DNA of 34,915 nt from assembly GCA_024278445.1 (NCBI GenBank), contig JAJRTC010000254.1, positions 1-34,915 of the forward strand. The letters run 5' to 3'. The notes beneath the pieces were generated by a model that worked only from the letters and a program-made list of their open reading frames with translations, ran no database searches and had not been told where the DNA came from. Of this stretch, positions 8,025 through 14,905 are shown piece by piece (position 1 is the first letter of the stretch; every line of letters begins with the position of its first letter). Made by a program: the position numbers and the translations under genes. Source of the DNA: Nitrospirota bacterium (GTDB taxonomy: Bacteria > Nitrospinota_A > UBA7883 > JAJRTC01).

Positions 8025-8798
8025 ATGAAAAAGACAGCTTTTACGGTATGTTTGGCGCTTGTGGTGTCCAGTGTTCTATTTATCACCAGCCTAACAGAAG
8101 CCGCCACCATGAATCTTACGGGAACCATACGCGATTTCAGTACAACCCACCCTGATTTTGAAGGAACAGTTGGCGCTGAAACAGGGATAGTCAAAAATAC
8201 GATCGGCCTTGACGGCAAGCCTGTCTATAATAAGCTTGCTGACGGTAGCGACAGCCTCACAACCACCGGCACGGCAAACTTTAACCAGTGGTATAACGAC
8301 GTACTCGGAGTTAACACAAGCCAGCTTCTGACCATAACCTTGGATAACACTATCACCGCCGACCCTAACGTTTACACCTATGAGAACAACTCATTCTTCC
8401 CGATAGACGGCGCAATGGGTGGTAACGAGGGCAACCCGCATAACTACCATTTCACTTATGAGATCAACAGCGATTTCACCTATCAGGGTGGTGAAACTTT
8501 CAGTTTCGCAGGTGATGACGATCTCTGGGTATTTATCAACGGTCAACTGGCAATAGATTTAGGCGGAGTTCACGGGGTGATGGGTGATAGCGTTAATCTT
8601 GATACTTTAGGACTTACTACGGGGAATGACTACACCTTCGCCCTCTTTTTTGCAGAGCGCCACACGACAGAGTCTAACTTCAGAATTGATACCTCAATCA
8701 AACTGAACAATAAGGTTCCTGAGCCTGCGACACTTCTTCTGTTGGGTTCCGGCCTTCTTGGTTTTGGTCTCTTCCGCAGAAACTCTGAAGAGAGCTAA
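8025..8798 (+). CDS. Fibro-slime domain protein with PEP-CTERM sorting signal
   Basis: A 257-aa secreted protein. It has an N-terminal signal peptide (to about residue 26), a fibro-slime domain whose signature GDDDLWVFINGQLAIDLGG lies at about 163-181, and a C-terminal PEP-CTERM tail. The tail reads VPEPATLLLLGSGLLGFGLF followed by RR, that is the PEP motif, a membrane helix and a basic end. PEP-CTERM tails are processed by exosortase and occur with exopolysaccharide systems, here the neighbouring Wza/Wzc operon. No exosortase gene is in this window. GGGGAGA stands just before the ATG. A -24/-12 promoter precedes it and a strong terminator follows. It is probably a surface or matrix protein bound to the polymer, by inference. 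Confidence 0.93.
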   Translation: MKKTAFTVCLALVVSSVLFITSLTEAATMNLTGTIRDFSTTHPDFEGTVGAETGIVKNTIGLDGKPVYNKLADGSDSLTTTGTANFNQWYNDVLGVNTSQLLTITLDNTITADPNVYTYENNSFFPIDGAMGGNEGNPHNYHFTYEINSDFTYQGGETFSFAGDDDLWVFINGQLAIDLGGVHGVMGDSVNLDTLGLTTGNDYTFALFFAERHTTESNFRIDTSIKLNNKVPEPATLLLLGSGLLGFGLFRRNSEES

Positions 8799-8823
8799 AA
8801 AACTTTTAATAATCAGTTCAAGC

Positions 8824-8859
8824 AAAACGCCTGCAGGCTTTAAACTGCAGGCGTTTTTT
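8824..8859 (+). terminator. Strong intrinsic terminator after the PEP-CTERM gene
   Basis: AAAACGCCTGCAG and CTGCAGGCGTTTT form a 13-bp stem around an 8-base loop, followed by a T run (GTTTTTTG). It stands 26 bases after the stop codon. Confidence 0.9.
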
Positions 8860-8985
8860 GTTTGCAACGCTGATAGAAGCCTGCGTTAATATCGTGCTTC
8901 TCTTTACCACGTTGTTACTACCCCGCCCCGCACAAGGTTTTATTGCCAAAGATAGCCGTAAGGCTTCCGATAAATTGATATAATC

Positions 8986-9732
8986 ATGGTAAGTGTTTTT
9001 GCACACCAGAACCTTAAGAAGGAGCGGCCCGATATTTTGCTCTCATTTGACAATCTTAAAACGCTTCCTCCCGCCAACAGGTTTTTTAAGGCCACGGCTC
9101 TCACCATGCTTATTTTTACTGCCATCGCAATAGCCGACAATGCCGGCCTTAGCCAAAAGCTTCTTGATTATGTGGCCGATAAATACGGCTCACGCGCAAT
9201 GGACAGATTGCTGGATTGGGAAGAACTTATAAAAAATAACAAGGATAAAAACAACTCGGAAAAACTCAAACTGGTGAACGAGTTTTTTAACCGGCTCAGG
9301 TTTATAAGCGACAAACGTCATTGGAAGAAAGATGATTACTGGGCGACACCGGTAGAAATGCTGGCGACAAACGGCGGTGATTGCGAAGATTTCTCAATAG
9401 CCAAATATTTTACTCTCAAACAGATGGGCCTTCCCGTTAAAAACATGCTGATAACTTATGTAAAATCGTTAACACTTAATCAGGCCCACATGGTTCTCAC
9501 CTATTACAAAACAGAGGACTCAGAACCGCTTGTGCTTGATAACCTGATAGACGAAATACGACCAGCTTCCGAGCGCAAAGACCTCGTTCCCGTATATAGC
9601 TTCAACGGTGACGGGCTGTGGTTATCGAAAGAGCGTGGCAGGGGCACGTTTATAGGCGACTCAAGCAGTATAAACTTATGGCAAGACTTAGGCATCCGAA
9701 TGGAAAAAGAAAAACCGTTTGAAAATAACTGA
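8986..9732 (+). CDS. LapG-like bacterial transglutaminase-fold cysteine protease
   Basis: A 248-aa protein of the BTLCP (DUF920/LapG-like) family. The catalytic triad can be read: Cys133 in GGDCEDF, His168 in QAHMVL and Asp185 in LVLDN. A hydrophobic stretch (about 36-50) acts as signal peptide or anchor to the periplasm. In Pseudomonas, LapG clips the large adhesin LapA under control of LapD and cyclic di-GMP; neither partner is visible here. The start is uncertain: the ATG at 8986 has no Shine-Dalgarno and sits directly after TATAAT (8979-8984). AAGGAG at 9018-9023 followed by an in-frame ATT/TTG near 9034-9039 may be the real start. It follows the PEP-CTERM gene, so a matrix or surface protein is a possible substrate. 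Confidence 0.85.
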   Translation: MVSVFAHQNLKKERPDILLSFDNLKTLPPANRFFKATALTMLIFTAIAIADNAGLSQKLLDYVADKYGSRAMDRLLDWEELIKNNKDKNNSEKLKLVNEFFNRLRFISDKRHWKKDDYWATPVEMLATNGGDCEDFSIAKYFTLKQMGLPVKNMLITYVKSLTLNQAHMVLTYYKTEDSEPLVLDNLIDEIRPASERKDLVPVYSFNGDGLWLSKERGRGTFIGDSSSINLWQDLGIRMEKEKPFENN

Positions 9733-9772
9733 TCTAGTTGTTACTGGTCTACATGTAGGGAAAGGTTAATCA

Positions 9773-10151
9773 TTGCAAATAAGGGAACGAGACCTCTATC
9801 TGGCCTTCTCATCGCTTCTGTTGCTGATGTATTTTTTTTCAGGTCATCACAGCGCAATGGGAAACTGATTTTTTGAACATGTGGCAGTTGTCCGGGAACT
9901 GGCAACCCATCCGTTTTTCCCAAGCCACCCGACACTAAGCTTAAACGCCCCACACGCCTTTTATTTACTCTATGCACTTTGTATAGCAACGGTTTCAACA
10001 ATATTGAACAGTGGCCCAATAGCTACACTGGCTTTGGCCGGTCTTTTCAACTTGCTATTCTTGCTAACAAGCCGATGGATATTTGTAAAATCGTACTTCA
10101 AAAATAAATTCACGGCATTTTACATGCTATTGTTCACACTGTTTTTATTTA
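9773..10151 (+). pseudogene. Broken N-terminal part of a multi-pass membrane protein
   Basis: A frame from about 9773 (RERDLYLAFSSLLLLMYFFS...) reads through an in-frame TGA at 9866-9868. It continues as FFEHVAVVRELATHPFFPSHP and then several membrane helices before it meets the transposase remnant at about 10152. The track shows only the part after the stop (from GTG 9881). The hydrophobic profile and the HVAVVRELA...HP motif are like large integral membrane proteins of the glycosyltransferase-like kind. The TGA probably replaces a TGG Trp codon. The C terminus is lost, so this is a relic. The function of the parent gene is not certain. Confidence 0.6.
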
Positions 10152-10391
10152 CGACCAGGAAGGCCGACTGACAACGCCTTTATCGAGTCATTCAACGGAA
10201 GTTTTCGAGATGAATGCTTAAACGCCAACTGGTTTTTGTCATTGGAAGATGCCCGTCGTAAGATCGAAACATGGCAAAAAGATTATAATGAGTTTCGGCC
10301 ACATTCAGCATTGGGCCATAAAACGCCAAAGGAATTTATGCTGGCTGCCAGAGAAGAGCAGTCAGCCATTGAAGCCAGAAAAGTCGCATAA
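10152..10391 (+). pseudogene. C-terminal remnant of an IS3-family transposase (OrfB)
   Basis: This 79-codon frame reads GRPTDNAFIESFNGSFRDEC then NEFRPHSALGHKTPKEF, the classic end of the IS3-family integrase (DDE) transposase, including the last catalytic Glu in FIESFNG. The N-terminal part, the first two catalytic Asp residues and orfA are missing. It joins the membrane-protein relic directly at about 10150, so the element was cut by a deletion. The short ORF track hits here are in other frames. It cannot be active. Confidence 0.85.
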
Positions 10392-10791
10392 TGCCGGATC
10401 AAGAAATGGGAAGGGCTCAGTACTAAAAGAGGGAAGTTTACAACCTTCAACAGTCTCAGATTCATTTTCCCAGCGCCCCTGCCAACCAACTCCACAAAAG
10501 CCATACAAAAGTAGTAGGATAAAACCATGCGGGAGGAACGGGTCATGCAACCTAATGTTGCGCAACATGCGGTTCCACGAAACAACAAGTGAAACACTCG
10601 GGGGGCTTCAGTTGGAACATGCCGCTTGCACTGAATTGTATCTAGCTGTTTTTATTGCCTGCTAAAAAATAAAGGCACTAAGCTGAAATTTGGCACAAGC
10701 AATGCAACACTATCAGGCAACAGCGAACAAATGAAACAGTCACTGAAACAAATGACTTTTTGAAACAATTTACATATTCAGGAGATAAAAA
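10392..10791. other. Gene-free stretch with IS debris and promoter
   Basis: About 400 bases follow the transposase stop. The 138-aa ORF at 10249 and the minus-strand ORFs here overlap the transposase in wrong frames and have no recognisable content. Seen here are a perfect 14-bp palindrome ATGTTGCGCAACAT (10555-10568), possibly part of the old element end, and the -24/-12 promoter at 10691. No complete IS end could be recognised. Confidence 0.6.
10691..10706 (+). promoter_or_regulatory. Sigma-54-type (-24/-12) promoter for the ASF-repeat protein
   Basis: TGGCACAAGCAATGCA has TGGCAC at -24 and TGCA at -12, with 10 bases between GG and GC. The start would be near 10717, about 75 bases before the ATG at 10792. 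It is the second promoter of this class in 3 kb. Confidence 0.7.
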
Positions 10792-11175
10792 ATGAAAAAC
10801 ATCAAAACTCTGGTTGCAACAGTCGCTCTTACGTTAACTGCCGGTATCGCTTCGGCAACAACTCTTGAAAATATCAATGCTTCTTTCGATCGTGGGTTCG
10901 GCCATGAGCAGTATAGCTTCAACCAGGTTCAGGCTTCTTTTGACCGCGCATTCGTGGATAACGAGAGAAAAGTCGATTATAACACCATCATTCTCGCATC
11001 TTTTCAGCGCGACTTGAGAATTGAGGATCACGGCGTATACGCAAAAGAAACAGGACGCAACTCTTACGAGTTAGCTCTTCTCGGATGGGAAGACGTTCTG
11101 CCTTACGGTGAGCTGAACAGTGCCCCAAGTGTCATCGTTAGCAACGACGTAGAGAACCAGAAACCGGTTATCTAA
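10792..11175 (+). CDS. Small secreted protein with three ASF repeats, unknown function
   Basis: A 127-aa protein with a signal peptide (MKNIKTLVATVALTLTAGIASA) and a charged mature part. The motif ASF(D/Q)R occurs three times: ASFDRGF at about 30, ASFDRAF at about 48 and ASFQRDL at about 69. The repeats are spaced 18 and 21 residues apart and each is preceded by N/Q- or I-rich residues. I do not recognise a family. There are no cysteines and no PEP-CTERM tail. AGGAG lies 8 bases before the ATG, a -24/-12 promoter stands upstream and a terminator downstream, so it is a single-gene unit. The shared promoter class with the PEP-CTERM gene suggests co-regulation. Confidence 0.8.
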   Translation: MKNIKTLVATVALTLTAGIASATTLENINASFDRGFGHEQYSFNQVQASFDRAFVDNERKVDYNTIILASFQRDLRIEDHGVYAKETGRNSYELALLGWEDVLPYGELNSAPSVIVSNDVENQKPVI

Positions 11176-11193
11176 AACTTAAACAGCCTCTCC

Positions 11194-11240
11194 GCCGGGG
11201 CGGTCAACCCCTGCATATCCATGACCGCCTCGGCTTTTTA
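11194..11240 (+). terminator. Intrinsic terminator after the ASF-repeat gene
   Basis: GCCGGGGCGGTCA pairs with TGACCGCCTCGGC (one mismatch) around a loop of about 15 bases and is followed by TTTTT. It also separates this gene from the convergent aldo/keto reductase. Confidence 0.85.
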
Positions 11241-11319
11241 ATTGCGCTACCGCCAGATATGAAGCCCTCTCTGCAAATAACGCGATCGCAGATATAAAGC
11301 TCTCATCAAGGTTGAAAAA

Positions 11320-12261
11320 TCAGGTTACGATTTTTTCAAGTTCATCAAAGACAGCTTTGGGGATATTGCGATCAAACGCTTTTATATTATCTGCAACTTG
11401 CTCTGGCGTGTTGGCCCCAACAATCGCCGCCGAAACCCCTTTTTGTGATGTAACCCATCGCAAAGCCAAATGTGTTAACGGTGTTTCTATTTCTCCCGCA
11501 TAATTTTTAAGGCGTTCAACCTTTTCCAAGGCCACTGCAAGTGCTTCTTTTTGAAAAATTCCTAATTTCCCGCGTCCGCGCCAGCCTGTAAATTTTGAGT
11601 TTTTATCATATTTACCTGTGAGGAGCCCGGAAGCCAGCGGGCTGTAGGCTATAGAGCCGATCCCCTCATCTATAATATAGGGGAGTAGCGAGCTTTCGAT
11701 ATCACGCACAAGCAAACTGTATTGCGGCTGTACACATGTTATCTGTGCCATTTTTTGCGCAGTTTCTAAAAGTTTTACGTCGAAGTTGCTCACGCCAATT
11801 TCCATGATTTTGCCTTTTTCCTGCAATTTGGCCAGTGCGGTCATCGTTTCATCGATGGGTGTGTCGGGGTCGGGCCAATGTATCTGGTACAGGTCGATAT
11901 GGTCGGTTGCAAGGCGATGGAGCGAGTTTTCCAGCTCCTCGACCACCGATTTGGCCGATAGATCGTGATACATGGTCGCAAGGTTTTCTTCTTTCCATCG
12001 GAGCCCCAGTTTCGTGGCGATCAGGAGATCATCGCGCCTGTTTTTGATAGCATCACCGACGATTTCCTCAGAGCGACCGAATCCGTATATCGGTGCGGTG
12101 TCGATCATATTAACGCCAAGATCGAGCGCCGTCTGGATTGTTTTGATGGATTGGTTCCGGTCGCGCTCATCCCAGAATGGGGGGCCGCTTATTCCCCACG
12201 CTCCGTAGACGATGGGCGCCGTTTCAAGTTTTGATTTTTCAGACAGTTTTTGTTTTTTCAT
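11320..12261 (-). CDS. Aldo/keto reductase
   Basis: A 313-aa NADPH-dependent oxidoreductase of the aldo/keto reductase TIM-barrel family, soluble. The tetrad is visible: Asp54 (NMIDTAPIYG), Tyr59, Lys84 (IATKLG) and His128 (QIHWPD). The C-terminal cofactor region is AAIVGANTPEQVADN. The substrate cannot be told; the sequence resembles the general YajO/Gcy1-like stress and sugar-aldehyde group. The ATG has no Shine-Dalgarno. TATAAT lies 7 bases upstream (12273-12268 on the minus strand) with TTGGTC 17 bases further, so the transcript may be leaderless. It is divergent from the JAMM-zinc transporter operon, with MITE copy A between them. Confidence 0.92.
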   Translation of the reverse strand: MKKQKLSEKSKLETAPIVYGAWGISGPPFWDERDRNQSIKTIQTALDLGVNMIDTAPIYGFGRSEEIVGDAIKNRRDDLLIATKLGLRWKEENLATMYHDLSAKSVVEELENSLHRLATDHIDLYQIHWPDPDTPIDETMTALAKLQEKGKIMEIGVSNFDVKLLETAQKMAQITCVQPQYSLLVRDIESSLLPYIIDEGIGSIAYSPLASGLLTGKYDKNSKFTGWRGRGKLGIFQKEALAVALEKVERLKNYAGEIETPLTHLALRWVTSQKGVSAAIVGANTPEQVADNIKAFDRNIPKAVFDELEKIVT

Positions 12262-12267
12262 TTTTCG

Positions 12268-12296
12268 ATTATAAAGGAACAGCTATTTTTGACCAA
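12268..12296 (-). promoter_or_regulatory. Probable leaderless promoter of the aldo/keto reductase gene
   Basis: On the minus strand TTGGTC, a 17-base spacer and a perfect TATAAT are followed after about 6 bases by the ATG. The -35 matches only 3 of 6 bases. The predicted start coincides with the ATG. Confidence 0.45.
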
Positions 12297-12324
12297 ACAC
12301 CTAAACTGTGTGGGGTATAAATAG

Positions 12325-12485
12325 GGTAGTGAGCCAGTTTGGTCATTCTGAGGCAAAGGCGAAGAATCTCGAATTACATCTGACGCAATAATAGGTTCGA
12401 GATGCTTCGCGGAGCCTGCCCTGAGTGAACGAATTGAATTGAATGGGCTTCAGCATGACAACAATGCGCAAACTGACTCACTACC
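12325..12485 (+). mobile_element. MITE-like element, copy A, with 8-bp target duplication
   Basis: A 161-bp non-coding element begins GGTAGTGAGCCAGTTTG and ends CAAACTGACTCACTACC, a 17-bp terminal inverted repeat with one mismatch. It is flanked on both sides by ATAAATAG (12317-12324 and 12486-12493), a perfect 8-bp target duplication that fixes the borders. Inside, CGAAGAATCTCGAA and TTCGAGATGCTTCG form a second inverted repeat. Two more copies lie at 27626 (inverted) and 30088. It has no transposase and would depend on one elsewhere. Confidence 0.88.
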
Positions 12486-12550
12486 ATAAATAGCGCAAGG
12501 TCACGCCTGATGTATAATGTTAAATTTTTAAGATATTCAGACAAATCAAA

Positions 12551-13021
12551 ATGCTGAAACTGAGAGCCAAAGATTTTGACGTCATGAAAGAACACGCCGA
12601 GCGCGAGTTCCCCCATGAATGTTGCGGGGTAATCATCGGTGATTTTTCCGACAAAACAAAAACGGAAGTGCGCCCCTGCGCAAATATACAAAACGAGTTA
12701 AACGAAAAATATCCGGATAAATACACACGATCGGCCGACACAGGATATTTTATCGACCCGAAAGAACTTCACAAGGCTATGATGGACGCATCGAAACAGA
12801 AACTTGATATCATCGGGTTTTACCACTCACATCCAAATCATGACCCGTACTGGTCGGCTGAAGATAACCGGGCCGCCATGTGGGAAGGAACCGGTGAACC
12901 GCTATACCCGGACGCGTCACATGTTGTAATTTCGGTTTACGATGGCAAGGTTAAGGGTGCTTCTGTCTTTAAATGGGCTGAGTCTGAAAAAAAGTTTTTA
13001 CAACATAACGTAGAACTATGA
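12551..13021 (+). CDS. JAMM/M67-family metallopeptidase
   Basis: A 156-aa Mov34/MPN/JAMM zinc isopeptidase-like protein. The zinc site is complete: Glu23 in FPHECCG and HSHPNHDPYWSAED, matching H-x-H-x7-S-x2-D (H92, H94, S102, D105). Bacterial relatives of this stand-alone size (RadC-unrelated, Mec+/QbsD-like) remove C-terminal residues or ubiquitin-like sulfur carriers, but no sulfur-carrier gene is next to it. The stop overlaps the ATG of the zinc-type ABC ATPase (ATGA), so the two are translationally coupled. A TATAAT at 12513-12518 may be its -10. Family certain, substrate unknown. Confidence 0.9.
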   Translation: MLKLRAKDFDVMKEHAEREFPHECCGVIIGDFSDKTKTEVRPCANIQNELNEKYPDKYTRSADTGYFIDPKELHKAMMDASKQKLDIIGFYHSHPNHDPYWSAEDNRAAMWEGTGEPLYPDASHVVISVYDGKVKGASVFKWAESEKKFLQHNVEL

Positions 13022-13806
13022 CAAAAGCAAACGTGGTTGAGGTCGAAAACGTATCTTTAAGTTTCGACGGCCACAAGGTGTTAGACGACGTATCTTTCTC
13101 TATACAGGCTGGAAGTTTCACAGGATTGATCGGCCCTAACGGCGCTGGTAAAACAACAATACTCAGGGTTCTTTTAGGTTTGCTCAAGCCTGATGGTGGA
13201 AAGGTTCGCATATTTGGTCACCCGCCCGGAAAATCGCACAGTTTTATAGGCTACGTTCCACAAAGCATAACTTATGACCGCATGTTTCCCGTATCAGTTC
13301 GCGAGGTCGTAATGATGGGTCGGTTTGGGACCATCGGTTTGGGGCGTGGGCCTAAAGAAAAAGATCATGCGGCGGTTAACGAAGCGTTATCGGTTGTTGG
13401 TGCGCAAAGTTTTGCAGATAAGCGTTTCGGCAAGCTTTCGGGCGGGGAGCGGCAAAGGGCGCTTATAGCCCGCGCACTTTGCGTTAAACCGCATCTTCTT
13501 CTGTTAGATGAGCCTACGACAGGTGTGGATGTGGTGTCGCAGGACACATTTTACAAGATGTTAAAAGGGCTTGTGAAAAACATGAGAATGACGATCATGC
13601 TGGTAAGCCACGACCTGGGCGTTATAACAAAAATGGTGGACGACCTTATATGCATCAACCAGAAAGTTTTTGTTCACGGTTCGCCTAAAGATGTTTTGTC
13701 CGATGGTGTTATAGGGCAGGCATACGGGTGCGAAGCGGAGATTTTAATGCACGATCATTCCACGCCGCATCGTGTTGTGCGGCCGCATGACCATGAGGCA
13801 AAATAA
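13018..13806 (+). CDS. znuC: Zinc/manganese-type ABC transporter ATP-binding protein
   Basis: A 262-aa cytoplasmic ABC ATPase of the metal (ZnuC/MntB/TroB) group. It has Walker A GPNGAGKTT (39-47), a PQSITYDRMFP Q-loop region, signature LSGGE (140-144), Walker B LLLLDEPTT (160-168) and switch His198 (VSHD). The end is histidine-rich (HDHSTPHRVVRPHDHE), common in zinc ATPases and fitting metal binding. It overlaps the JAMM gene by 4 bases and is followed by the permease. No periplasmic binding protein gene (ZnuA) is visible in the window. Zinc is the likely metal, but manganese is not excluded. Confidence 0.92.
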   Translation: MTKANVVEVENVSLSFDGHKVLDDVSFSIQAGSFTGLIGPNGAGKTTILRVLLGLLKPDGGKVRIFGHPPGKSHSFIGYVPQSITYDRMFPVSVREVVMMGRFGTIGLGRGPKEKDHAAVNEALSVVGAQSFADKRFGKLSGGERQRALIARALCVKPHLLLLDEPTTGVDVVSQDTFYKMLKGLVKNMRMTIMLVSHDLGVITKMVDDLICINQKVFVHGSPKDVLSDGVIGQAYGCEAEILMHDHSTPHRVVRPHDHEAK

Positions 13807-13893
13807 AAATGCTTGAGACTTTTTCGTGTCACTCCCATGGTTGTCTTTGTTGGTGTATAACCAATGCGAGGCAAAACAAAAATGCTTGAGATG
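13797..13893 (+). repeat. Imperfect 73-bp tandem repeat carrying the permease start
   Basis: GAGGCAAAATAAAAATGCTTGAGA at about 13797 recurs with one change (T to C) at about 13870, a period of 73 bases. The first copy contains the ATPase stop (TAA) and an ATG-CTT-GAG start (13809) that leads only to a short abortive frame. The second copy carries the ATG used by the permease (13882), while its TAA has become CAA. Confidence 0.7.
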
Positions 13894-14685
13894 TTTTCTT
13901 ACGGGTTTATGGTTCGCGCCCTTATGGCGGGAGTTTTAGTTGGCACCCTGCTCGCCGTTCTATCCGTACCGGTAAATTTAAAGAGGCTCTCGTTCATGGG
14001 GGTTGGTGTTTCGCATTCGGCTTTCGGCGGTATAGCGATTGGCGCGTTTTTAGGAATAAACCTTACAATGTCCGCCCTTGTTTTTTCTGTTGTCGTGGCC
14101 CTTGCCATCGGCTGGTTTTCAAGGCGGGGCGGCGTGCATGAAGATGTTAGCACCGGTGTTGTTTTTGCTACGTCTATGGCTTTAGGCGTTCTGTTTTTAG
14201 GTTTTATGCAAGGGAGCGGGATAGACCTTTTCTCATACCTTTTTGGTTCCATACTGGCCGTAACCGAAGCAGACCTTGTAATGGCGGGTGTTGTTTTCGT
14301 GGTTGTTACAGGCATCTTTTTTTATTTGCGTAAGGAATTCCTGGTTGATTGTTGCGACGAGGAGTGGGCGCGGTTTTCGGGGGTGAATGTGGAGCGTTTG
14401 CAAGATCTTTTACATGTCATGATTGCGCTTACCATAGTGGTGTCGATAAAACTGCTTGGCATAGTTCTGGTTTCTGCGCTTCTTGTAATTCCTGGTGCCA
14501 TTGGTTATATGCTGGCGCACGCTTATAAAACGCAGTATCTGATTTCGATAGCCGTGGCGCTAATCTCGGTGCTGTTCGGGCTTGTTTTTTCTTATAGCTT
14601 TGATATTGCTTCCGGGGCTTCGATTATCCTTACGGCTTCATTTTTATTTCTTTTAACGTCCGTTTTTGGCAAGAAAACCGGTTAA
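13882..14685 (+). CDS. znuB: Zinc/manganese-type ABC transporter permease
   Basis: A 267-aa inner-membrane permease of the ABC-3 (ZnuB/TroC) family with about eight membrane helices. Family features are seen in PVNLKRLSFMGVGVSHSAFGG (near the N terminus) and in the helix IKLLGIVLVSALLVIPGA. I place the start at ATG 13882 (MLEMFSYGFMVRA) rather than 13864; the extra six codons come from the duplicated segment that precedes the gene. It follows the ATPase after 75 bases. The two probably form one transporter with an unlinked solute-binding protein. Confidence 0.9.
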   Translation: MLEMFSYGFMVRALMAGVLVGTLLAVLSVPVNLKRLSFMGVGVSHSAFGGIAIGAFLGINLTMSALVFSVVVALAIGWFSRRGGVHEDVSTGVVFATSMALGVLFLGFMQGSGIDLFSYLFGSILAVTEADLVMAGVVFVVVTGIFFYLRKEFLVDCCDEEWARFSGVNVERLQDLLHVMIALTIVVSIKLLGIVLVSALLVIPGAIGYMLAHAYKTQYLISIAVALISVLFGLVFSYSFDIASGASIILTASFLFLLTSVFGKKTG

Positions 14686-14702
14686 CCAGAAAAAGTATCC
14701 AC

Positions 14703-14731
14703 TTGCTACATCGGGTGGCCTTTGATACATT
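14703..14731 (+). promoter_or_regulatory. Possible promoter of the pyrimidine operon
   Basis: TTGCTA (14703-14708), a 17-base spacer and TACATT (14726-14731) give 4 of 6 matches in each element. Transcription would begin near 14738, just before the PyrR-type leader hairpin. The match is moderate. Confidence 0.4.
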
Positions 14732-14744
14732 GATTCAAAGCTTA

Positions 14745-14845
14745 CGGCTTGCGCTTTAAATTAGTCCGGTGAGGCTAAAAAGTTGCCGAAGACCTGGTAT
14801 TCGACGGGCCGGTTACGGTTCTCCACAGTTTCTTAGCCTTTTTTT
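14745..14845 (+). promoter_or_regulatory. pyrR leader: Probable PyrR-binding attenuator leader
   Basis: The core AGTCCGGTGAGGCT (14763-14776) matches the conserved PyrR RNA-binding loop (AGUCCnGnGAGGCU) known from Bacillus pyr leaders. It is closed by CGGC...CTTT and AAAG..GCCG arms (14745-14788). Downstream, TTAGCCT followed by seven T (14833-14845) looks like a terminator 3' arm and can pair with AGGCTAA (14772-14778) of the PyrR loop itself. Regulation by UMP through the PyrR protein encoded next is the likely purpose. The overlap of terminator arm and PyrR loop is unlike the Bacillus layout. Confidence 0.65.
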
Positions 14846-14905
14846 GTCTCACCTTGCAATTGAAGCCCTGTTGTTTTTAACTCTAATGTTTACAGGTGGA
14901 TACAA

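Noticed and set aside
9866-9868. Possible selenocysteine TGA in the membrane-protein relic
   Set aside because: The gene is also cut at its 3' side by transposase debris and the TGA fits a mutated Trp codon, so a nonsense change is simpler.
10249-10665. 138-aa plus-strand ORF after the pseudogene
   Set aside because: It overlaps the IS3 transposase tail in the wrong frame and has no recognisable content or ribosome site.
12325-12485. Reading the 160-bp repeats as a small RNA gene or riboswitch
   Set aside because: The perfect target duplication at copy A and the inverted ends show a transposed element; an RNA role is possible but not supported.
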